A stretch of DNA of 64,000 nucleotides from Anaeromyxobacter oryzisoli (GTDB taxonomy: Bacteria; Myxococcota; Myxococcia; Myxococcales; Anaeromyxobacteraceae). The DNA lies in contig NZ_JALCZA010000010.1 in the NCBI RefSeq assembly GCF_022690765.1, forward strand, positions 43,007 to 107,006. The letters are read 5' to 3'. Shown here piece by piece: positions 26,566-36,479 of this stretch. The number at the start of each line of letters is the position of its first letter. Within the stretch, counting starts at the first letter, position 1. The position numbers were made by a program, and so were the translations under genes. The notes below the pieces were generated by a model. The model made no database searches. It was not told the DNA's origin and worked only from the letters and a program-made list of their open reading frames with translations.

Positions 26566-28362
26566 TCAGTGCATCGGCGCGTCCAGCCCGGCGGCGGCGC
26601 CGTTCGGGCCCACCAGCAACAGATCCCGGTTCGGCGCGCAAGACCAGGCCTCGGCGCTGTTCACGTCGCCCCGCCCCGGGTGGCGGGCCTGCGTCGGGAA
26701 GCTGCAGAGCGGCATCGTGCGCAGCGCTCGCTTCGAGCGGTCGTCCTGCGCGTACTTCGTCGCGACGATCCCCTCGGGGGCGACCCCATCCTCGACCCAG
26801 CGCTCCAGCGCGCCGAGCGCGTCGAAGGTGTTCGGGCCCGGGCCCCCGTCGCAGTGGTACATGCCCGGCACCATGAACAGCCGTGCGCTCCGCTTCAGGG
26901 CGTCGTAACCGCCGACCAGCTTCGCCCAGTCCTCGTAGAAGCGGATCGTCCGGAAGGGGTTGACGAAGCCGTCGCTGTACCCGTGGTACATGATCAGCTT
27001 GCGCTTCGACGCGAGGAAGGGCGCGAGCGCCCGCGGGTCGTCACCGGACGCCTCGTCCGTCTGCGCGACGAGCCGCCCCAGGGTGTCGTCGCTCACGATC
27101 CCGCGGTGATCCACCGCCGGGACTCGATTGTTGTCGAAGCTCGGGTCGAGGTAGACGAGGTACTTGAAGGCCTGATCGTACGACGACCACGCCGGCGGCT
27201 GCGCGGCGAGCGACCTCCCCCAGGGCTCCGGCGCCGCCCGCTTGCGCGGCGGGCCCGCGCCCTCCACCCACGCGTAGAGGTTGGCGCCCGGCGCGCTCGC
27301 GTCGTAGAGGTCGCTCACCGAGAACCCGAAGCTCGCCACGCGTCCCTGCTCGTCCTTCTTGGCGGAGAGCCAGGCGGTGAGGGTGTCCACCTGGCCCTGC
27401 GTCAGGCAGCGGCCCGGGCGGCCTCCCTTGCAGATCAGCGACCGCGGCTCGAAGGAGCACCGGCCGGGGTTCTGGATCAGGCCGTCCTCCACGCCGTCGA
27501 GGGCGTCGCAGCTCGCGCGGACGGTGTCGTTCACGAGCGCCAGCAGCGCCGGCGGGATGAAGGCGCCGGCCTTCAGCACGGGGAGCGCGGCGCCGCCGGC
27601 CAGGATCTGACCGGGGACGTCGAAGAACGGATCGCCGACGACGTAGCCGTCGAAGTCGGTCGGGTAGCGCGTCGCCTCGACCATGCCCTCGCGGCCGCCG
27701 TTCGAGCACCCGAAGAAGTACGAATGCGCGATCTCGCCCGAGTACCAGCGCTGCACGAGCAGCTTGCTGGCTTCGGTCACCGTGTGCACCGCGCGGTGGA
27801 AGTAGTCGATGCGCGCGTCGGTGTTCGGCACCCCGGGCGAGGTGATCGCCCAGCTCGCGTCGAAGGGATGAGTCACCGGGCGGTTGGCGTGGCCGTCGTC
27901 GGTGGCCGCGATCGCGTAGCCCTTCGCGAGGGCGTCGGCGGGGAAGCCGCCGCCGCGCGGATCGTCCGGCCGGCTCTGGAACACCGAGCCGCACAGCCCG
28001 CCGCAGCCGGTGAACAGGAAGCGGCCGCTCCAGGTGAGGGGCAGGGCCACGCCGAAGTTGGCGGTCTTCCCCGTGCTCGGGTTGGTGACCACGGACCCGG
28101 TCACCAGGCAGTAGGAGGGCGTTCGCCCCGTCGCGTCGATCGCTCTCGCGCCGGTCGGCACGGCGGGCAGGGCGGGGTTGAGGTCGTCGATCCGCCCGAT
28201 CGTCATCCCGGGCGGAGCCGCCGCCTGCGCCGCCTCCGCGGTGCAGGGCGTAGCGGCGGCCAACCCCGTCGCGGGGACGACGAGCGTCGCGAGCGCGCAG
28301 ACGGCGGCCAAGAGCCAGCACGCGCCGCTGGAGACCGGGTGCGGCTTGCGAGCGACATTCAT
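26566..28362 (-). CDS. Secreted tannase/feruloyl-esterase family hydrolase
   Basis: 598 residues with an N-terminal signal peptide (hydrophobic about 14-36, ending AAA). The alpha/beta-hydrolase nucleophile motif is GCSNGG (Ser220). Other family features are FTGCGGLCGSV, TDDGHANRP, YHGYSDGFVNPF, and MVPGMYHCDGGPGPN, which brings the catalytic His near the C-terminus. Cysteines are numerous, consistent with the disulfides of this family. Likely acts outside the cytoplasm on ester-linked aromatic acids (plant phenolics); the exact substrate is unknown. The 292 bp between it and alaX (26274-26565) contain nothing I can support. Confidence 0.88.
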   Translation of the reverse strand: MNVARKPHPVSSGACWLLAAVCALATLVVPATGLAAATPCTAEAAQAAAPPGMTIGRIDDLNPALPAVPTGARAIDATGRTPSYCLVTGSVVTNPSTGKTANFGVALPLTWSGRFLFTGCGGLCGSVFQSRPDDPRGGGFPADALAKGYAIAATDDGHANRPVTHPFDASWAITSPGVPNTDARIDYFHRAVHTVTEASKLLVQRWYSGEIAHSYFFGCSNGGREGMVEATRYPTDFDGYVVGDPFFDVPGQILAGGAALPVLKAGAFIPPALLALVNDTVRASCDALDGVEDGLIQNPGRCSFEPRSLICKGGRPGRCLTQGQVDTLTAWLSAKKDEQGRVASFGFSVSDLYDASAPGANLYAWVEGAGPPRKRAAPEPWGRSLAAQPPAWSSYDQAFKYLVYLDPSFDNNRVPAVDHRGIVSDDTLGRLVAQTDEASGDDPRALAPFLASKRKLIMYHGYSDGFVNPFRTIRFYEDWAKLVGGYDALKRSARLFMVPGMYHCDGGPGPNTFDALGALERWVEDGVAPEGIVATKYAQDDRSKRALRTMPLCSFPTQARHPGRGDVNSAEAWSCAPNRDLLLVGPNGAAAGLDAPMH

Positions 28363-28466
28363 TGCCCGTCCTCCTGGCCGTCGATGCCTCGGCCGGTCGT
28401 CGGTCAGCGTAGCCCCGGGCCTCGCGCGCGTCGGCGCTCGCAGCGAGCCCCTCCTTCCGCCCTTCC

Positions 28467-28485
28467 GCCCGACCGAGAGAAGTTT
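28467..28485 (+). repeat. Short dispersed repeat, core GACCGAGAGAAGTTT
   Basis: CGCCCGACCGAGAGAAGTTT-like sequence upstream of the VOC gene. The same core appears at 2396-2413, 29396-29440 and, inverted, 30660-30713. It lies in the 258-bp gap between the tannase and VOC genes, which also has two copies of GGGGCGGAACTCCA (around 28517-28546) and no gene. Confidence 0.55.
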
Positions 28486-28620
28486 CGGGGGCCGCCCGGA
28501 GGGCGTTGCTCCCGGGGCGGAACTCCATGGGGCGGAACTCCACGGGGCGGGGCTCCCGACCGACCGTGTTGCGGCCCAACTCTCCCGCTACGGAGAGACG
28601 CAACTCGGAAGGAGACCCCG

Positions 28621-28980
28621 ATGGCGAACCCATTCGTGCATGTCGAGCTGAACACGACCGACGTCGCCAAGGCCAAGGCGTTCTATGGAAAGCTGTTCGA
28701 CTGGAAGCTGGAGGAGGTCCCGATGGGGCCCGGCGCCACCTACACCATGATCCAGGTCGGCGAGGGCACGGGCGGCGGGCTCTTGAAGCAGCCCGTGCCG
28801 GGAGCGCCCTCGTCATGGCTCGCGTACGTGCTGGTGGACGACATCCGCGCCGCGACCGAGAAGGCGAGGGTCCTCGGCGGGACGGTCGTGAAGGACGTCA
28901 CGGAGGTGCCCGGGGCCGGATGGTTCAGCGTGATCGTGGATCCGACCGGCGCCGCGCTGGGACTGTGGAAGTCGAGGTAG
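28621..28980 (+). CDS. VOC (glyoxalase/bleomycin-resistance fold) protein
   Basis: 119 residues, with a good GGAAGGAG ribosome site before the ATG at 28621. A single VOC unit with two beta-alpha-beta-beta-beta modules: FVHVELNTTDVAKAKAFY at the start, then WKLEEVPMG, GGGLLKQP, WLAYVLVDDI, and VIVDPTGAALGLWK at the end. Such proteins bind a metal and small ligands; the candidate ligands here are His7, Glu9 and acidic residues near the C-terminus. Function is not predictable. It is isolated, with repeats on both sides. Confidence 0.85.
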   Translation: MANPFVHVELNTTDVAKAKAFYGKLFDWKLEEVPMGPGATYTMIQVGEGTGGGLLKQPVPGAPSSWLAYVLVDDIRAATEKARVLGGTVVKDVTEVPGAGWFSVIVDPTGAALGLWKSR

Positions 28981-29067
28981 GTCGGCACGGGCCGACCTCG
29001 TCCTGCGGGTCGCTGGACGACCTGCCGACGGGCGCGATCGAACTCGCGGCGGGCCCTCGAAGGGCGT

Positions 29068-29301
29068 CTACGCGGTGCGCGGCCTGGCCCTGCGGATCTG
29101 GGTGCGGATCTTCTTCAGCCTCCCACGCGCCACGGCGAGCGCGTCGTCCGCCGTGCCGATCGCGTCATCCGCCGCGGCGCTGACGGTCTTGGTCGCCAGC
29201 TTCACGAGCGAGCGTCCCGCGTCCTGAAGCGTGCGCCCCAACTCCGCCAGATCCTGCGCCATCCGTTCAGGCTTCTGCGACTTCTGAGCTCGGATCGCCA
29301 T
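29068..29301 (-). CDS. Small hypothetical protein
   Basis: 77 residues from the ATG at 29301, which has GGAGGG 8 nt upstream. The frame stays open further upstream but would run into the repeats at 29396-29440, so I reject the longer form. The protein is helical, rich in Ala, Lys and Arg, with a heptad-like stretch (MAQDLAELGRTLQDAGRSL) and a very basic C-terminus ([15 protein letters not shown]). It might bind nucleic acid or form a coiled coil. No family recognised. It lies back to back with the transposase. Confidence 0.4.
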   Translation of the reverse strand: MAIRAQKSQKPERMAQDLAELGRTLQDAGRSLVKLATKTVSAAADDAIGTADDALAVARGRLKKIRTQIRRARPRTA

Positions 29302-29395
29302 CTGTTCGGCCCTCCGCGCGGCATCGTACAGCGCCGCCTCCGACGCGGGCCCGGTGCGCTGGGGCGCCACGATCGGCGGCGCCCATCCCCCCATC

Positions 29396-29440
29396 CCCGA
29401 CCGAGAGCCCAGCCCATCCCCGACCGAGAGAAGTTTTCCC
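29396..29440 (+). repeat. Two direct copies of the CCCCGACCGAGAG repeat beside the transposase
   Basis: ATCCCCGACCGAGAG occurs twice, about 20 bp apart (29394-29407 and 29417-29430); the second copy continues AAGTTTTCCCGGACC. They lie 97 bp upstream of the transposase start. The matching copies beyond the transposase stop are in the opposite orientation, which is the arrangement expected for REP-type sequences with their transposase. Confidence 0.6.
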
Positions 29441-29536
29441 GGACCGATCGTCCGCGGCGCGGACGGCGGCCTGGTGGCGAAGGCCTGAATTTTCAGCGAT
29501 TCCTCGCCGGCACGTCGGTTGCCCTGCACGTCGGAC

Positions 29537-30436
29537 ATGACCGCACCGCGTCAGATCATCGAGGGCAGCACCTATCTCGTCACGCGCCGCTGCTCGGAGC
29601 GCCGCTTCTTCCTCCGGCCCTCGAAGGCCACGGACGCGATCTTCCGGTACGTCCTCGCGGTCGCGGCGAACCGGTATGGGATCCAGGTGCACGCGTACTG
29701 CGTGCTCTCGAACCACTTCCACCTGGTCGTGACGGACCCGCACGCCCGACTCCCCGAGTTCCACCGCTACCTCGACGGCCTCGTCGCCCGGGCGACGAAC
29801 TGCTCCCTGGGCCGGTGGGACGGCTTCTGGGAGCGCGACAGCTACAGCGCGGTGAAGCTCGAGACGGACGACGCGGTCATCGAGAAGATGGTCTACGTCC
29901 TCGCCAATCCCGTCGCCGCTGGACTGGTTCGGCGCGGTAAGGAGTGGCCGGGGCTCTGGTCCGATCCGGGCCTGATCGGCGGAGAGGCCATCGTCGCGGA
30001 GCGGCCGACGGAGTTCTTCCGCAAGATGGGCCGGATGCCGGCCTCGGCGAGCCTTCGGCTTTGCAGGCCTGCCGGCTTCGAGTCGGACGCCACCTTCGCC
30101 GCGCGCCTTCGCAAGGCGCTGCGCGACGCCGAGGACCGTGCCGCGTCGGAGCTCGAAAAGGGAGGCCGGTCCTTTCTCGGCGTGGCCCGCGTCCTCGCGC
30201 AGAAGCCTCGTGCGCACCCCGCGCCCACGGAGCCGCGGCGTGGCCTCGATCCCCGCGTCGCGTGCAGGAACAGGTGGAAGCGGATCGAGGCGCTGCAGCG
30301 GTTGAAGGAGTTCGGCGCCTCGTACCGTGAGGCGCTCGAGTCCTGGAGAGCCGGCGCCCGCGACGTCCTCTTCCCGCCGGGTACCTGGTTGATGCGGGTC
30401 CTGCACGCCGCGACGTGCGGCGAGGCATGCGGCTAG
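29537..30436 (+). CDS. REP-associated tyrosine (Y1/HUH) transposase, RAYT type
   Basis: 299 residues from the ATG at 29537. Y1-transposase (IS200/IS605-like) core in residues about 1-150: GSTYLVTRRCSERRFF, then YCVLSNHFHLVV with the HxH metal pair, and KMVYVLANPVAAGLV in the last helix; a tyrosine there is a candidate nucleophile. The C-terminal half is longer than in minimal RAYTs and very basic. RAYTs are usually single-copy, domesticated enzymes acting on REP hairpins, and this one is bordered by short repeats in inverted orientation. No TnpB and no IS605 ends were recognised. The gene appears intact. Confidence 0.85.
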   Translation: MTAPRQIIEGSTYLVTRRCSERRFFLRPSKATDAIFRYVLAVAANRYGIQVHAYCVLSNHFHLVVTDPHARLPEFHRYLDGLVARATNCSLGRWDGFWERDSYSAVKLETDDAVIEKMVYVLANPVAAGLVRRGKEWPGLWSDPGLIGGEAIVAERPTEFFRKMGRMPASASLRLCRPAGFESDATFAARLRKALRDAEDRAASELEKGGRSFLGVARVLAQKPRAHPAPTEPRRGLDPRVACRNRWKRIEALQRLKEFGASYREALESWRAGARDVLFPPGTWLMRVLHAATCGEACG

Positions 30437-30659
30437 CCGGATTGCACCGCGACGCGAAGCAGGCCGGAACGGCGCTCCCAGGAGACGCCGAGGGCGCGCG
30501 CATGCCATCGGAGCGGCCCACGCACGCCGAGAAAGCCTCTACGGTCTCGTGGTCACCGTCCGGACCTGCTTCCCGGGCGTGCGTCGGGGACTCTCGCCTC
30601 AACCGCTCGATCAGGCTGCCCGATCCTGCCCTGGCGCTGCGCGGTCACTCGCCCGCTTC

Positions 30660-30713
30660 ATGAATTACTCTCGGTCGGGCGCTCGCATGAATTACTCTCG
30701 GTCGGGCGCTCGC
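30660..30713 (-). repeat. Two tandem 27-bp copies of the GACCGAGAG repeat, inverted
   Basis: The 27-bp unit beginning ATGAATTACTCTCGGTCGGG and ending CGCTCGC occurs twice without gap (30660-30686, 30687-30713). Its complement contains CCCGACCGAGAGTAATTC, matching the copies at 2.4, 28.5 and 29.4 kb. It sits 224 bp after the transposase stop and 72 bp before tRNA-Arg. The rest of 30437-30784 shows no gene. Confidence 0.75.
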
Positions 30714-30784
30714 CTGACCGGGGGCGGCGCACGCGCCTTCCCACACGGGCCGCGCCTCGTGGTAGGGAAGGGCTGCAGCAGCCT

Positions 30785-30858
<74 letters not shown>

Positions 30859-30892
30859 CTTCGTCACTGCACACGCGGGGGCAGGGGAGAGG

Positions 30893-31195
30893 ATGATCCA
30901 GAAGCTCTCGACGATCGCCCCTGGCCGGCTCTCCGTCCTGGTCGAGGAGGGGCTGCGCGGCCACCACCTGCTCTTCGACTTCGAGGAGATTCGCGCGGCC
31001 TTCGCGACGCCGGACGAGCCGGTGACGGCGGACGAGGCGGATCTCGTCGGCGAGGCGCTCCTCGTCATCTGCCGCGAACCGCTCGCGACGGCGCGCGCCA
31101 CCGTCGAGGCGCTCCCGCGCGACGCCCGCGTCGCGCTCATCCGCCTGTACTTCCGCCTGCTCGATCGCGCCGGCGGCGAGGACGTGAGGCACTAG
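30893..31195 (+). CDS. Hypothetical protein of 100 residues
   Basis: Starts MIQKLSTIAPGRLSVL at 30893 behind GGGGAGAGG, 34 bp after tRNA-Arg. Codon use and composition look like real coding sequence; the reverse-strand frame covering the same bases runs across the tRNA and is not credible. The protein is soluble, helical and acidic, with no cysteines of note except one in VICREP. No family recognised. It could be cotranscribed with the tRNA. Confidence 0.6.
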   Translation: MIQKLSTIAPGRLSVLVEEGLRGHHLLFDFEEIRAAFATPDEPVTADEADLVGEALLVICREPLATARATVEALPRDARVALIRLYFRLLDRAGGEDVRH

Positions 31196-31250
31196 TGGCG
31201 CGCGTGAGAGAAGGTGTACCGATGATGCGCGCGCCACGCGGGTGGGGGTT

Positions 31251-31278
31251 CGGGGGAGGCGGCGCCCCGCCTCCCCCG
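31251..31278. terminator. 12-bp perfect GC hairpin, possible terminator
   Basis: CGGGGGAGGCGG (31251-31262) pairs perfectly with CCGCCTCCCCCG (31267-31278) around CGCC. It lies 56 bp after the hypothetical gene at 30893 and before the nucleotidyltransferase. No T-run follows, so termination is only a suggestion. Confidence 0.4.
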
Positions 31279-31407
31279 GTAGGGCCCCGCGGGGAGGGCC
31301 CAGGTCTTGCCGCTTCCTGCAAGCCCTGGAGCCTTCCCCGCGAAGTGCCGCGGAGCAGAATCGTCGTGAACTGGCGCATCACTTCTGCGGAGCGGCACTA
31401 GCCGGCC

Positions 31408-32718
31408 ATGTCCGCGCCGGCCGCGCTCGCCCGGGCGGCGTTCCCGGAGCCCATCCTCGAGGTCCTCCGCCGGCTGGGCGCCGCGGGGCACCGCTCCTGG
31501 CTCGTCGGCGGCGCGGTCCGGGACCTGCTCCTCCACCGCCGCCGCGACGCCGCCGACTTCGACGTCGCGACGCCGGCGACCCCGCAGCAGGTCATCGCGC
31601 TCTTCCCGCGCGTGATCCCCACCGGCATCGCCCACGGGACGGTGACGGTCCTGATCCGCGACGAGAAGATCGAGGTCACCACCTTCCGCGGCGAGGGCGC
31701 GTACCTCGACGGCCGCCGCCCGGCGTCGGTGACGTTCCACACCGATCTCGACGCCGATCTGGCGCGGCGGGACTTCACCATGAACGCGATGGCGTTCGAC
31801 CCGCTGGCGATCGACTTCCGCGATCCCTTCGGCGGGCGCGCCGACATCCGCCGGCGGCGCGTGCGCGCCGTCGGCGTGCCGGAGGAGCGGTTCGGCGAGG
31901 ACGGGCTCCGGCCGATGCGCGCCGTCCGCTTCGCGGCGCAGCTCGGCTACGACCTCGATCCCCGCACCCGCGCGGCGATCCCGGCGACGCTCCACGTGGC
32001 CCGCAAGGTCGCGGTGGAGCGGCTCGCCGTGGAGCTCGAGAAGCTCGTCGTGTCGCCGCACGCGGATCGCGGCGTCGACCTCCTGCGCTCCACCGGCCTC
32101 CTCGCCGTCACGCTCCCGACGGTCGCCGCGCTGGCCCCCGTCGCCCTCCGGCACGCCCGCGCCATCCTCCGCCGCGTCGCCCCGGAGAGCGCCCTCCGCT
32201 TCGCGGCGCTCCTCCACCCGCTCGGGGCCGACGCCGCGCAGGTGGTGCTGGTGGAGCTCCGGTACCCGCGCCGCCTCGCGGACGAGGTGGCCATGCTCCT
32301 CCGCGAGCACGCCTGCCTCGCGAACGGCCGGCGCGGCGCCCTCCCGGCCGCGCCCGAGGAGGTCCGGCGCTGGCTCTCGCGGGTCGGCCCCCCGCGGGCC
32401 GAGGTGCAGCTCGCGCTCGCCGCGGCGGAGGCGCGGGCCCTCCCGAAGCCCCGCCGCGCCCGCGCGGCCCACGCCGTGAGGGGGTTGCACGCGGCGATCC
32501 GGGCCGAGCTCGCCTCGGCTCCCCCGCTCTCCACGCAGGATCTGGCCCTGGACGGGCGGGCCGTCGTCGCGCTCCTCGGGGGCGCGCCCGGTCCGCACGT
32601 CGGCGAGGCGCTCCGCCACCTGCTCGATCGGGTGCTCGCCGATCCCTCCGCGAACACCCCCGACGCGCTCGCCGCGGAGCTCCGGCGGTGGTGGGCCGGG
32701 CGAGCGCCGCGCTTATAG
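31408..32718 (+). CDS. cca: tRNA nucleotidyltransferase / poly(A) polymerase family (class II)
   Basis: 436 residues. Adds CCA to tRNA 3' ends (or A tails). Seen: [16 protein letters not shown] and the metal pair D50-F-D52, [41 protein letters not shown], and DPFGGRADI followed by the RNA-binding neck with [19 protein letters not shown]. The tRNA gene 550 bp upstream lacks an encoded CCA, consistent with a CCA-adding role. The C-terminal half has no HD domain. CCA versus poly(A) activity cannot be decided surely; the family is certain. Confidence 0.88.
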   Translation: MSAPAALARAAFPEPILEVLRRLGAAGHRSWLVGGAVRDLLLHRRRDAADFDVATPATPQQVIALFPRVIPTGIAHGTVTVLIRDEKIEVTTFRGEGAYLDGRRPASVTFHTDLDADLARRDFTMNAMAFDPLAIDFRDPFGGRADIRRRRVRAVGVPEERFGEDGLRPMRAVRFAAQLGYDLDPRTRAAIPATLHVARKVAVERLAVELEKLVVSPHADRGVDLLRSTGLLAVTLPTVAALAPVALRHARAILRRVAPESALRFAALLHPLGADAAQVVLVELRYPRRLADEVAMLLREHACLANGRRGALPAAPEEVRRWLSRVGPPRAEVQLALAAAEARALPKPRRARAAHAVRGLHAAIRAELASAPPLSTQDLALDGRAVVALLGGAPGPHVGEALRHLLDRVLADPSANTPDALAAELRRWWAGRAPRL

Positions 32719-32738
32719 TCTCTGGGAGAGGCGATGCC

Positions 32739-33995
32739 GTGGCGCGGGTGCTGTGCATCGAAGGGGACGAGGCGCTCCGGGCCCGCGCCCGGGTGCTGCT
32801 CGAGTCGGCGGGGTACGCCGTCGACACGAGCGCGACCGGCCTCGAAGGGATCGATCGCGCGCTCACGGCCCCCCCGGATCTGATCGTCGCCGACGTGCAC
32901 CTGCCCGATCTCGAGGGGTACGAGCTCGCGGCCCGGCTCCGGCGGGAGCAGGTGCTCGAGGGCGTGCCGATCGTGGCGATCGGCGACTCGCCGGAGGAGC
33001 ACGACGTCGCGCTCGCGGCCGGCGCGGACGGGTTCGTGCTCCGGGCGCTGGACGACGGCCACCTCCCGGAGGAGGTCCGCGACTACCTCGCCGGGAAGCG
33101 GGAGCGCCTGCCGGAGGAGGGCGAGCGCCGGACGCTGAAGACGCTCTCCGGGAGCCTCGCCGCGCGGCTCGAGTCGGCGCTCACGGCGCGGCAGCGCGCG
33201 GACGCCCGGCTCGCCCGCACCGACCAGCTCAAGAGCGCGTTCGTCCGCAACCTCTCGCACCAGCTCTCGACGCCCCTGACGCCGCTCGCCGGCTACCTGC
33301 GCATCCTCCAGTCGGACAAGCTCGGGACGCTCACGCCCCAGCAGCGCCGGATCGTGGACGCGATGGCCCAGTCGGTGGCGCGGCTCACGCGCATCGTGGA
33401 CAACCTCTCGGACTTCGCGAGCCTCGAGGCGGCGAAGGCCTTCATCCTCGAGGGCGAGGTGGATCCGGACCGGCTCGCGGAGGGTGTGGTGTCCGAGCTG
33501 CGCGGCGCGATCCAGGACGCCCGGCTCCACGTCGCGGTCGCGCCGGGCGGTGGCGGGCCGATCGTCGCCGACGCGCGGAAGCTCCGGCAGGCGCTCTGGA
33601 ACCTCGTCTCGAACGCGGTGAAGTTCTCGCCGCACGGGGGCGAGGTGCTGGTCGAGGTCGTCCGCGAGCCCGGGAAGCTGCGGTTCGCGGTCTACGACCA
33701 GGGGCCAGGGATCCGGCCGGGCGACGCGGAGCTGCTCTTCGAGCCGCTCTTCCACGCCGCCTCGCGCGGGCGGGAGGACGCGCGTCCGCCGGGGAGCGGC
33801 CTCGGGCTGCCGGTGGCCCGGCGGATCGCCGAGGCGCACGGTGGCCGGGTGTGGGTCGAGAGCCCGCCGCGGAGCCAGCCGTCGAGCACGGCGCGGGTCT
33901 TCAGCGGCTCGAAGTTCGTCCTCGAGATCCCGGTCCGGCCGAGCGACCGCCCGGCGGCGGGGACGGGCTCGTCGCCGGCCGCGTCCATCGGTTGA
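32739..33995 (+). CDS. Receiver-histidine kinase hybrid (soluble)
   Basis: 418 residues from a GTG at 32739 behind GGGAGAGG. N-terminal receiver-like domain (about 1-125) with phospho-acceptor candidate Asp52 in [10 protein letters not shown]; HisKA with His174 in [13 protein letters not shown]; HATPase with [24 protein letters not shown] and [19 protein letters not shown]. There is no membrane helix, so it is cytoplasmic. A receiver in front of a kinase suggests it is fed by another kinase. It ends 38 bp before mnmA; a functional link is not obvious. Confidence 0.88.
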   Translation: MARVLCIEGDEALRARARVLLESAGYAVDTSATGLEGIDRALTAPPDLIVADVHLPDLEGYELAARLRREQVLEGVPIVAIGDSPEEHDVALAAGADGFVLRALDDGHLPEEVRDYLAGKRERLPEEGERRTLKTLSGSLAARLESALTARQRADARLARTDQLKSAFVRNLSHQLSTPLTPLAGYLRILQSDKLGTLTPQQRRIVDAMAQSVARLTRIVDNLSDFASLEAAKAFILEGEVDPDRLAEGVVSELRGAIQDARLHVAVAPGGGGPIVADARKLRQALWNLVSNAVKFSPHGGEVLVEVVREPGKLRFAVYDQGPGIRPGDAELLFEPLFHAASRGREDARPPGSGLGLPVARRIAEAHGGRVWVESPPRSQPSSTARVFSGSKFVLEIPVRPSDRPAAGTGSSPAASIG

Positions 33996-34033
33996 TCCGC
34001 CCCCCGGGAGGCGGTACACCGGCCGCCACGCCG

Positions 34034-35086
34034 ATGCGGGTGCTCGTCGCCATGTCGGGCGGGGTGGACAGCTCGACCGCCGCCGCGCTCCTCGCCGCCG
34101 AGGGGCACGAGGTCGTCGGCGTGACGATGCGCGTCTGGGACTACTCCGACCCGGCGCGCGGCCGGACCTGCTGCGCCCCCGAGGACGTGGACGACGCGCG
34201 CGCCGCCGCCCGGCGGCTCGGGATCCCGTTCTACGTCGCGAACGTCGAGGCGCGGTTCCGGGAGCGGGTGGTGGACCGCTTCGTGGACGACTACGTGTCC
34301 GGGCTCACGCCCAACCCGTGCGTCGCCTGCAACACCGAGGTCAAGTTCGACTGGCTCCTCGCCCGCGCCCGCGCCCTCGGCGCGAAGCTCGCGACCGGCC
34401 ACTACGCGCGCGTCGAGGCCCGCGGCCCCCGGTTCGTCCTCCGGACCGCCGCCGATCCCGCCAAGGACCAGTCGTACTTCCTCTACGGCCTGGGGCAGGA
34501 CGCGCTGCGCGACGTGCTCTTCCCGGTGGGCGGCCTCGAGAAGCCGGCGGTCCGCGCGACCGCGGCGCGCGCCGGCCTGCCGAACGCGGCGAAGCCCGAC
34601 TCGCAGGAGATCTGCTTCGTGCAGGGGGGCGACGCCGGGGCGTTCGTCGCGCTCCGCGCCCCGGCGCGGGTGCGGCCCGGCGAGATCGTCACGACCGACG
34701 GCCGGGTCCTCGGTCGCCACGCGGGCGTCCACCTGTTCACGGTGGGGCAGCGGCGGGGGCTCGGGGTGCCCGGTCCGGAGCCGCGCTACGTCGTGCGGCT
34801 CGAGCCGGAGGCGGCCCGGGTGGTGGTGGGCACGGCCGCCGAGGCGTCGCGGGACGCGTTCGAGGTCCGGGAGGTCTCCTGGGTGGCGGGCGCGCCGCCG
34901 TCCGGGCCGATCGAGGCCCGGGTGCGGGTGCGGCACCGGCACGCGGGAGAGGCGGCGACGGTGGCACCCGGCGCCGGGGCGATCGCGGCGGTGCGGCTGG
35001 CGCGGCCGGTCCGGGGCGTCGCGCCGGGGCAGGCGGCGGTCTTCTACGCGGGGGACGAGGTGCTCGGTGGCGGACGGATCGTCTGA
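34034..35086 (+). CDS. mnmA: tRNA-specific 2-thiouridylase
   Basis: 350 residues. Puts sulfur on U34 of tRNA-Lys, -Glu and -Gln. PP-loop [10 protein letters not shown] at residues 6-15, catalytic Cys96 in NPCVACN, partner Cys194 in [17 protein letters not shown], and DQSYFLYGL. Length is normal. The stop overlaps the first 20 bp of mtaB, so the two tRNA anticodon-loop modification genes are translationally linked. Confidence 0.95.
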   Translation: MRVLVAMSGGVDSSTAAALLAAEGHEVVGVTMRVWDYSDPARGRTCCAPEDVDDARAAARRLGIPFYVANVEARFRERVVDRFVDDYVSGLTPNPCVACNTEVKFDWLLARARALGAKLATGHYARVEARGPRFVLRTAADPAKDQSYFLYGLGQDALRDVLFPVGGLEKPAVRATAARAGLPNAAKPDSQEICFVQGGDAGAFVALRAPARVRPGEIVTTDGRVLGRHAGVHLFTVGQRRGLGVPGPEPRYVVRLEPEAARVVVGTAAEASRDAFEVREVSWVAGAPPSGPIEARVRVRHRHAGEAATVAPGAGAIAAVRLARPVRGVAPGQAAVFYAGDEVLGGGRIV

Positions 35087-36425
35087 CGGCGGGGGCGCCT
35101 CGCGCCCGGCGGTCCGGGTCGCGCTCGTGGCCCTCGGCTGCCGGGTGAACCGCGCCGACCTGGACGCGCTCGCCGGCGGACTCCCGGAGGGGTTCGTCGT
35201 CGCGCGGGACGGCGAGCCGGCCGACTTCGTGGTCGTCAACACCTGCACCATCACGAGCGACGCCGACTCCACCGCGCGCCAGGCGATCCGGCGCGCCGCC
35301 CGGGAGCACCCGGGCGCCCGCATCGTCGCGACCGGGTGCTACGCCGAGACCTGCCCCGAGGCCCTTTCCTCGCTCCCGGGCGTCGAGGCGGTGGTCGGCG
35401 TCCGCTCCCAGGCCGCGCTCGCCGGCGTGCTCGCCCGCCTCCAGACCGGGGCCACGGCCCAGGAGGCGCTGGCGGCGGCGGCGTGGGACGCGCCGGCGTG
35501 GGGCCCGGCCCCCCTCGTCCTGCCCCGGCACACGCGGCCGTTCCTCAAGGTCCAGGACGGCTGCGACGCGCGGTGCGCCTACTGCGTCGTCCCGCTGGCC
35601 CGCGGCGCGTCGCGGTCGCTGCCGTTCGACGAGGCGCTGGCCCGGCTCGCCGCCCTGGGCGCGCGGCACCGCGAGGTCGTCCTCACCGGCGTGCACCTCG
35701 GCGCGTACGGCCGCGATCTCGCGCCGCGCCGCTCCCTCGCGGAGCTGATCCGGGAGGCGGTCGCGCGCGGCCTCTGCGAGCGGCTCCGCCTGTCGTCCAT
35801 CGAGCCCCTCGAGTTCCCGGTGGAGCTCGTCCTCGAGCCCGCCACGGGCGGCGCGCTGTGCGAGCACTTCCACCTGCCCCTCCAGAGCGGCTCGGCCCGG
35901 CTCCTCGAGGCGATGCGGCGCCCGTACCGTCCCGACCAGTTCGAGCGGGCCGTCCGCGACCTCGCCACGCTCGTGCCGGGCGTGTGCCTGGGGACGGACG
36001 TGATGGTCGGGTTCCCCGGCGAGACCGACGCGGATCACCGCGAGACGGTCGCCCTCCTCGAGGCGCTCCCGCTCGCGTACCTGCACGTGTTCCCGTTCTC
36101 GCCGCGCCTCGGGACCCCCGCCGCCGGCCTGAAGCCCGCGGTCCCGCGCGCGGTCCAGCGCGTGCGGGCCCACGAGCTGCTCGCGCTCTCGGACCGGAAG
36201 TGGCGCACCTTCGTCGCCCAGCAGGCGGGGCGCGAGCTCGAGGTGATGGTGGAGAGGGTCGAGGGCGGCCTCGCCCGCGGCACCTCCCGCCAGTACGTCA
36301 CGGTGCGGTGGCCCGCGTCAGGCGAGCGGCGCGGGGATCTGGCGCGGGTCCGGGTCGAGGCGAGCGACCGGACCGAGTGCTTCGGCGTCCGGGCGGGGAC
36401 GTTCACGTCGCGTCTCCCCCCGTAG
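35067..36425 (+). CDS. mtaB: tRNA t6A37 methylthiotransferase, MtaB type
   Basis: 452 residues from a GTG at 35067, inside the end of mnmA. A radical-SAM enzyme that converts t6A37 to ms2t6A37. Methylthiotransferase N-domain with [21 protein letters not shown] and ATGCYAET (cluster cysteines); radical SAM triad C166-x3-C170-x2-C173 in [44 protein letters not shown]-terminal TRAM-like part. MtaB is preferred over MiaB because of [13 protein letters not shown] and the overall length. tsaE, which helps make the t6A substrate, is at 56965. Confidence 0.9.
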   Translation: MADGSSDGGGASRPAVRVALVALGCRVNRADLDALAGGLPEGFVVARDGEPADFVVVNTCTITSDADSTARQAIRRAAREHPGARIVATGCYAETCPEALSSLPGVEAVVGVRSQAALAGVLARLQTGATAQEALAAAAWDAPAWGPAPLVLPRHTRPFLKVQDGCDARCAYCVVPLARGASRSLPFDEALARLAALGARHREVVLTGVHLGAYGRDLAPRRSLAELIREAVARGLCERLRLSSIEPLEFPVELVLEPATGGALCEHFHLPLQSGSARLLEAMRRPYRPDQFERAVRDLATLVPGVCLGTDVMVGFPGETDADHRETVALLEALPLAYLHVFPFSPRLGTPAAGLKPAVPRAVQRVRAHELLALSDRKWRTFVAQQAGRELEVMVERVEGGLARGTSRQYVTVRWPASGERRGDLARVRVEASDRTECFGVRAGTFTSRLPP

Positions 36426-36479
36426 GGCCCCGCCGGAACCTTGCCCTCCCGGGCCCGGCGGCCTAATCCATGTCTCGCG

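Noticed and set aside
26303..26641. Minus-strand frame between alaX and the tannase gene
   Set aside because: Arg/Gly/Ala-rich translation, no start signal, overlaps the tannase C-terminus in another frame.
29302..29538. Longer start for the small protein at 29068
   Set aside because: It would translate through the two repeats near the transposase, whereas the ATG at 29301 has a good ribosome site.
29537..30436. Complete insertion sequence with terminal inverted repeats
   Set aside because: No classical IS ends, target-site duplication or accessory gene was found; RAYT with REP repeats explains the data better.
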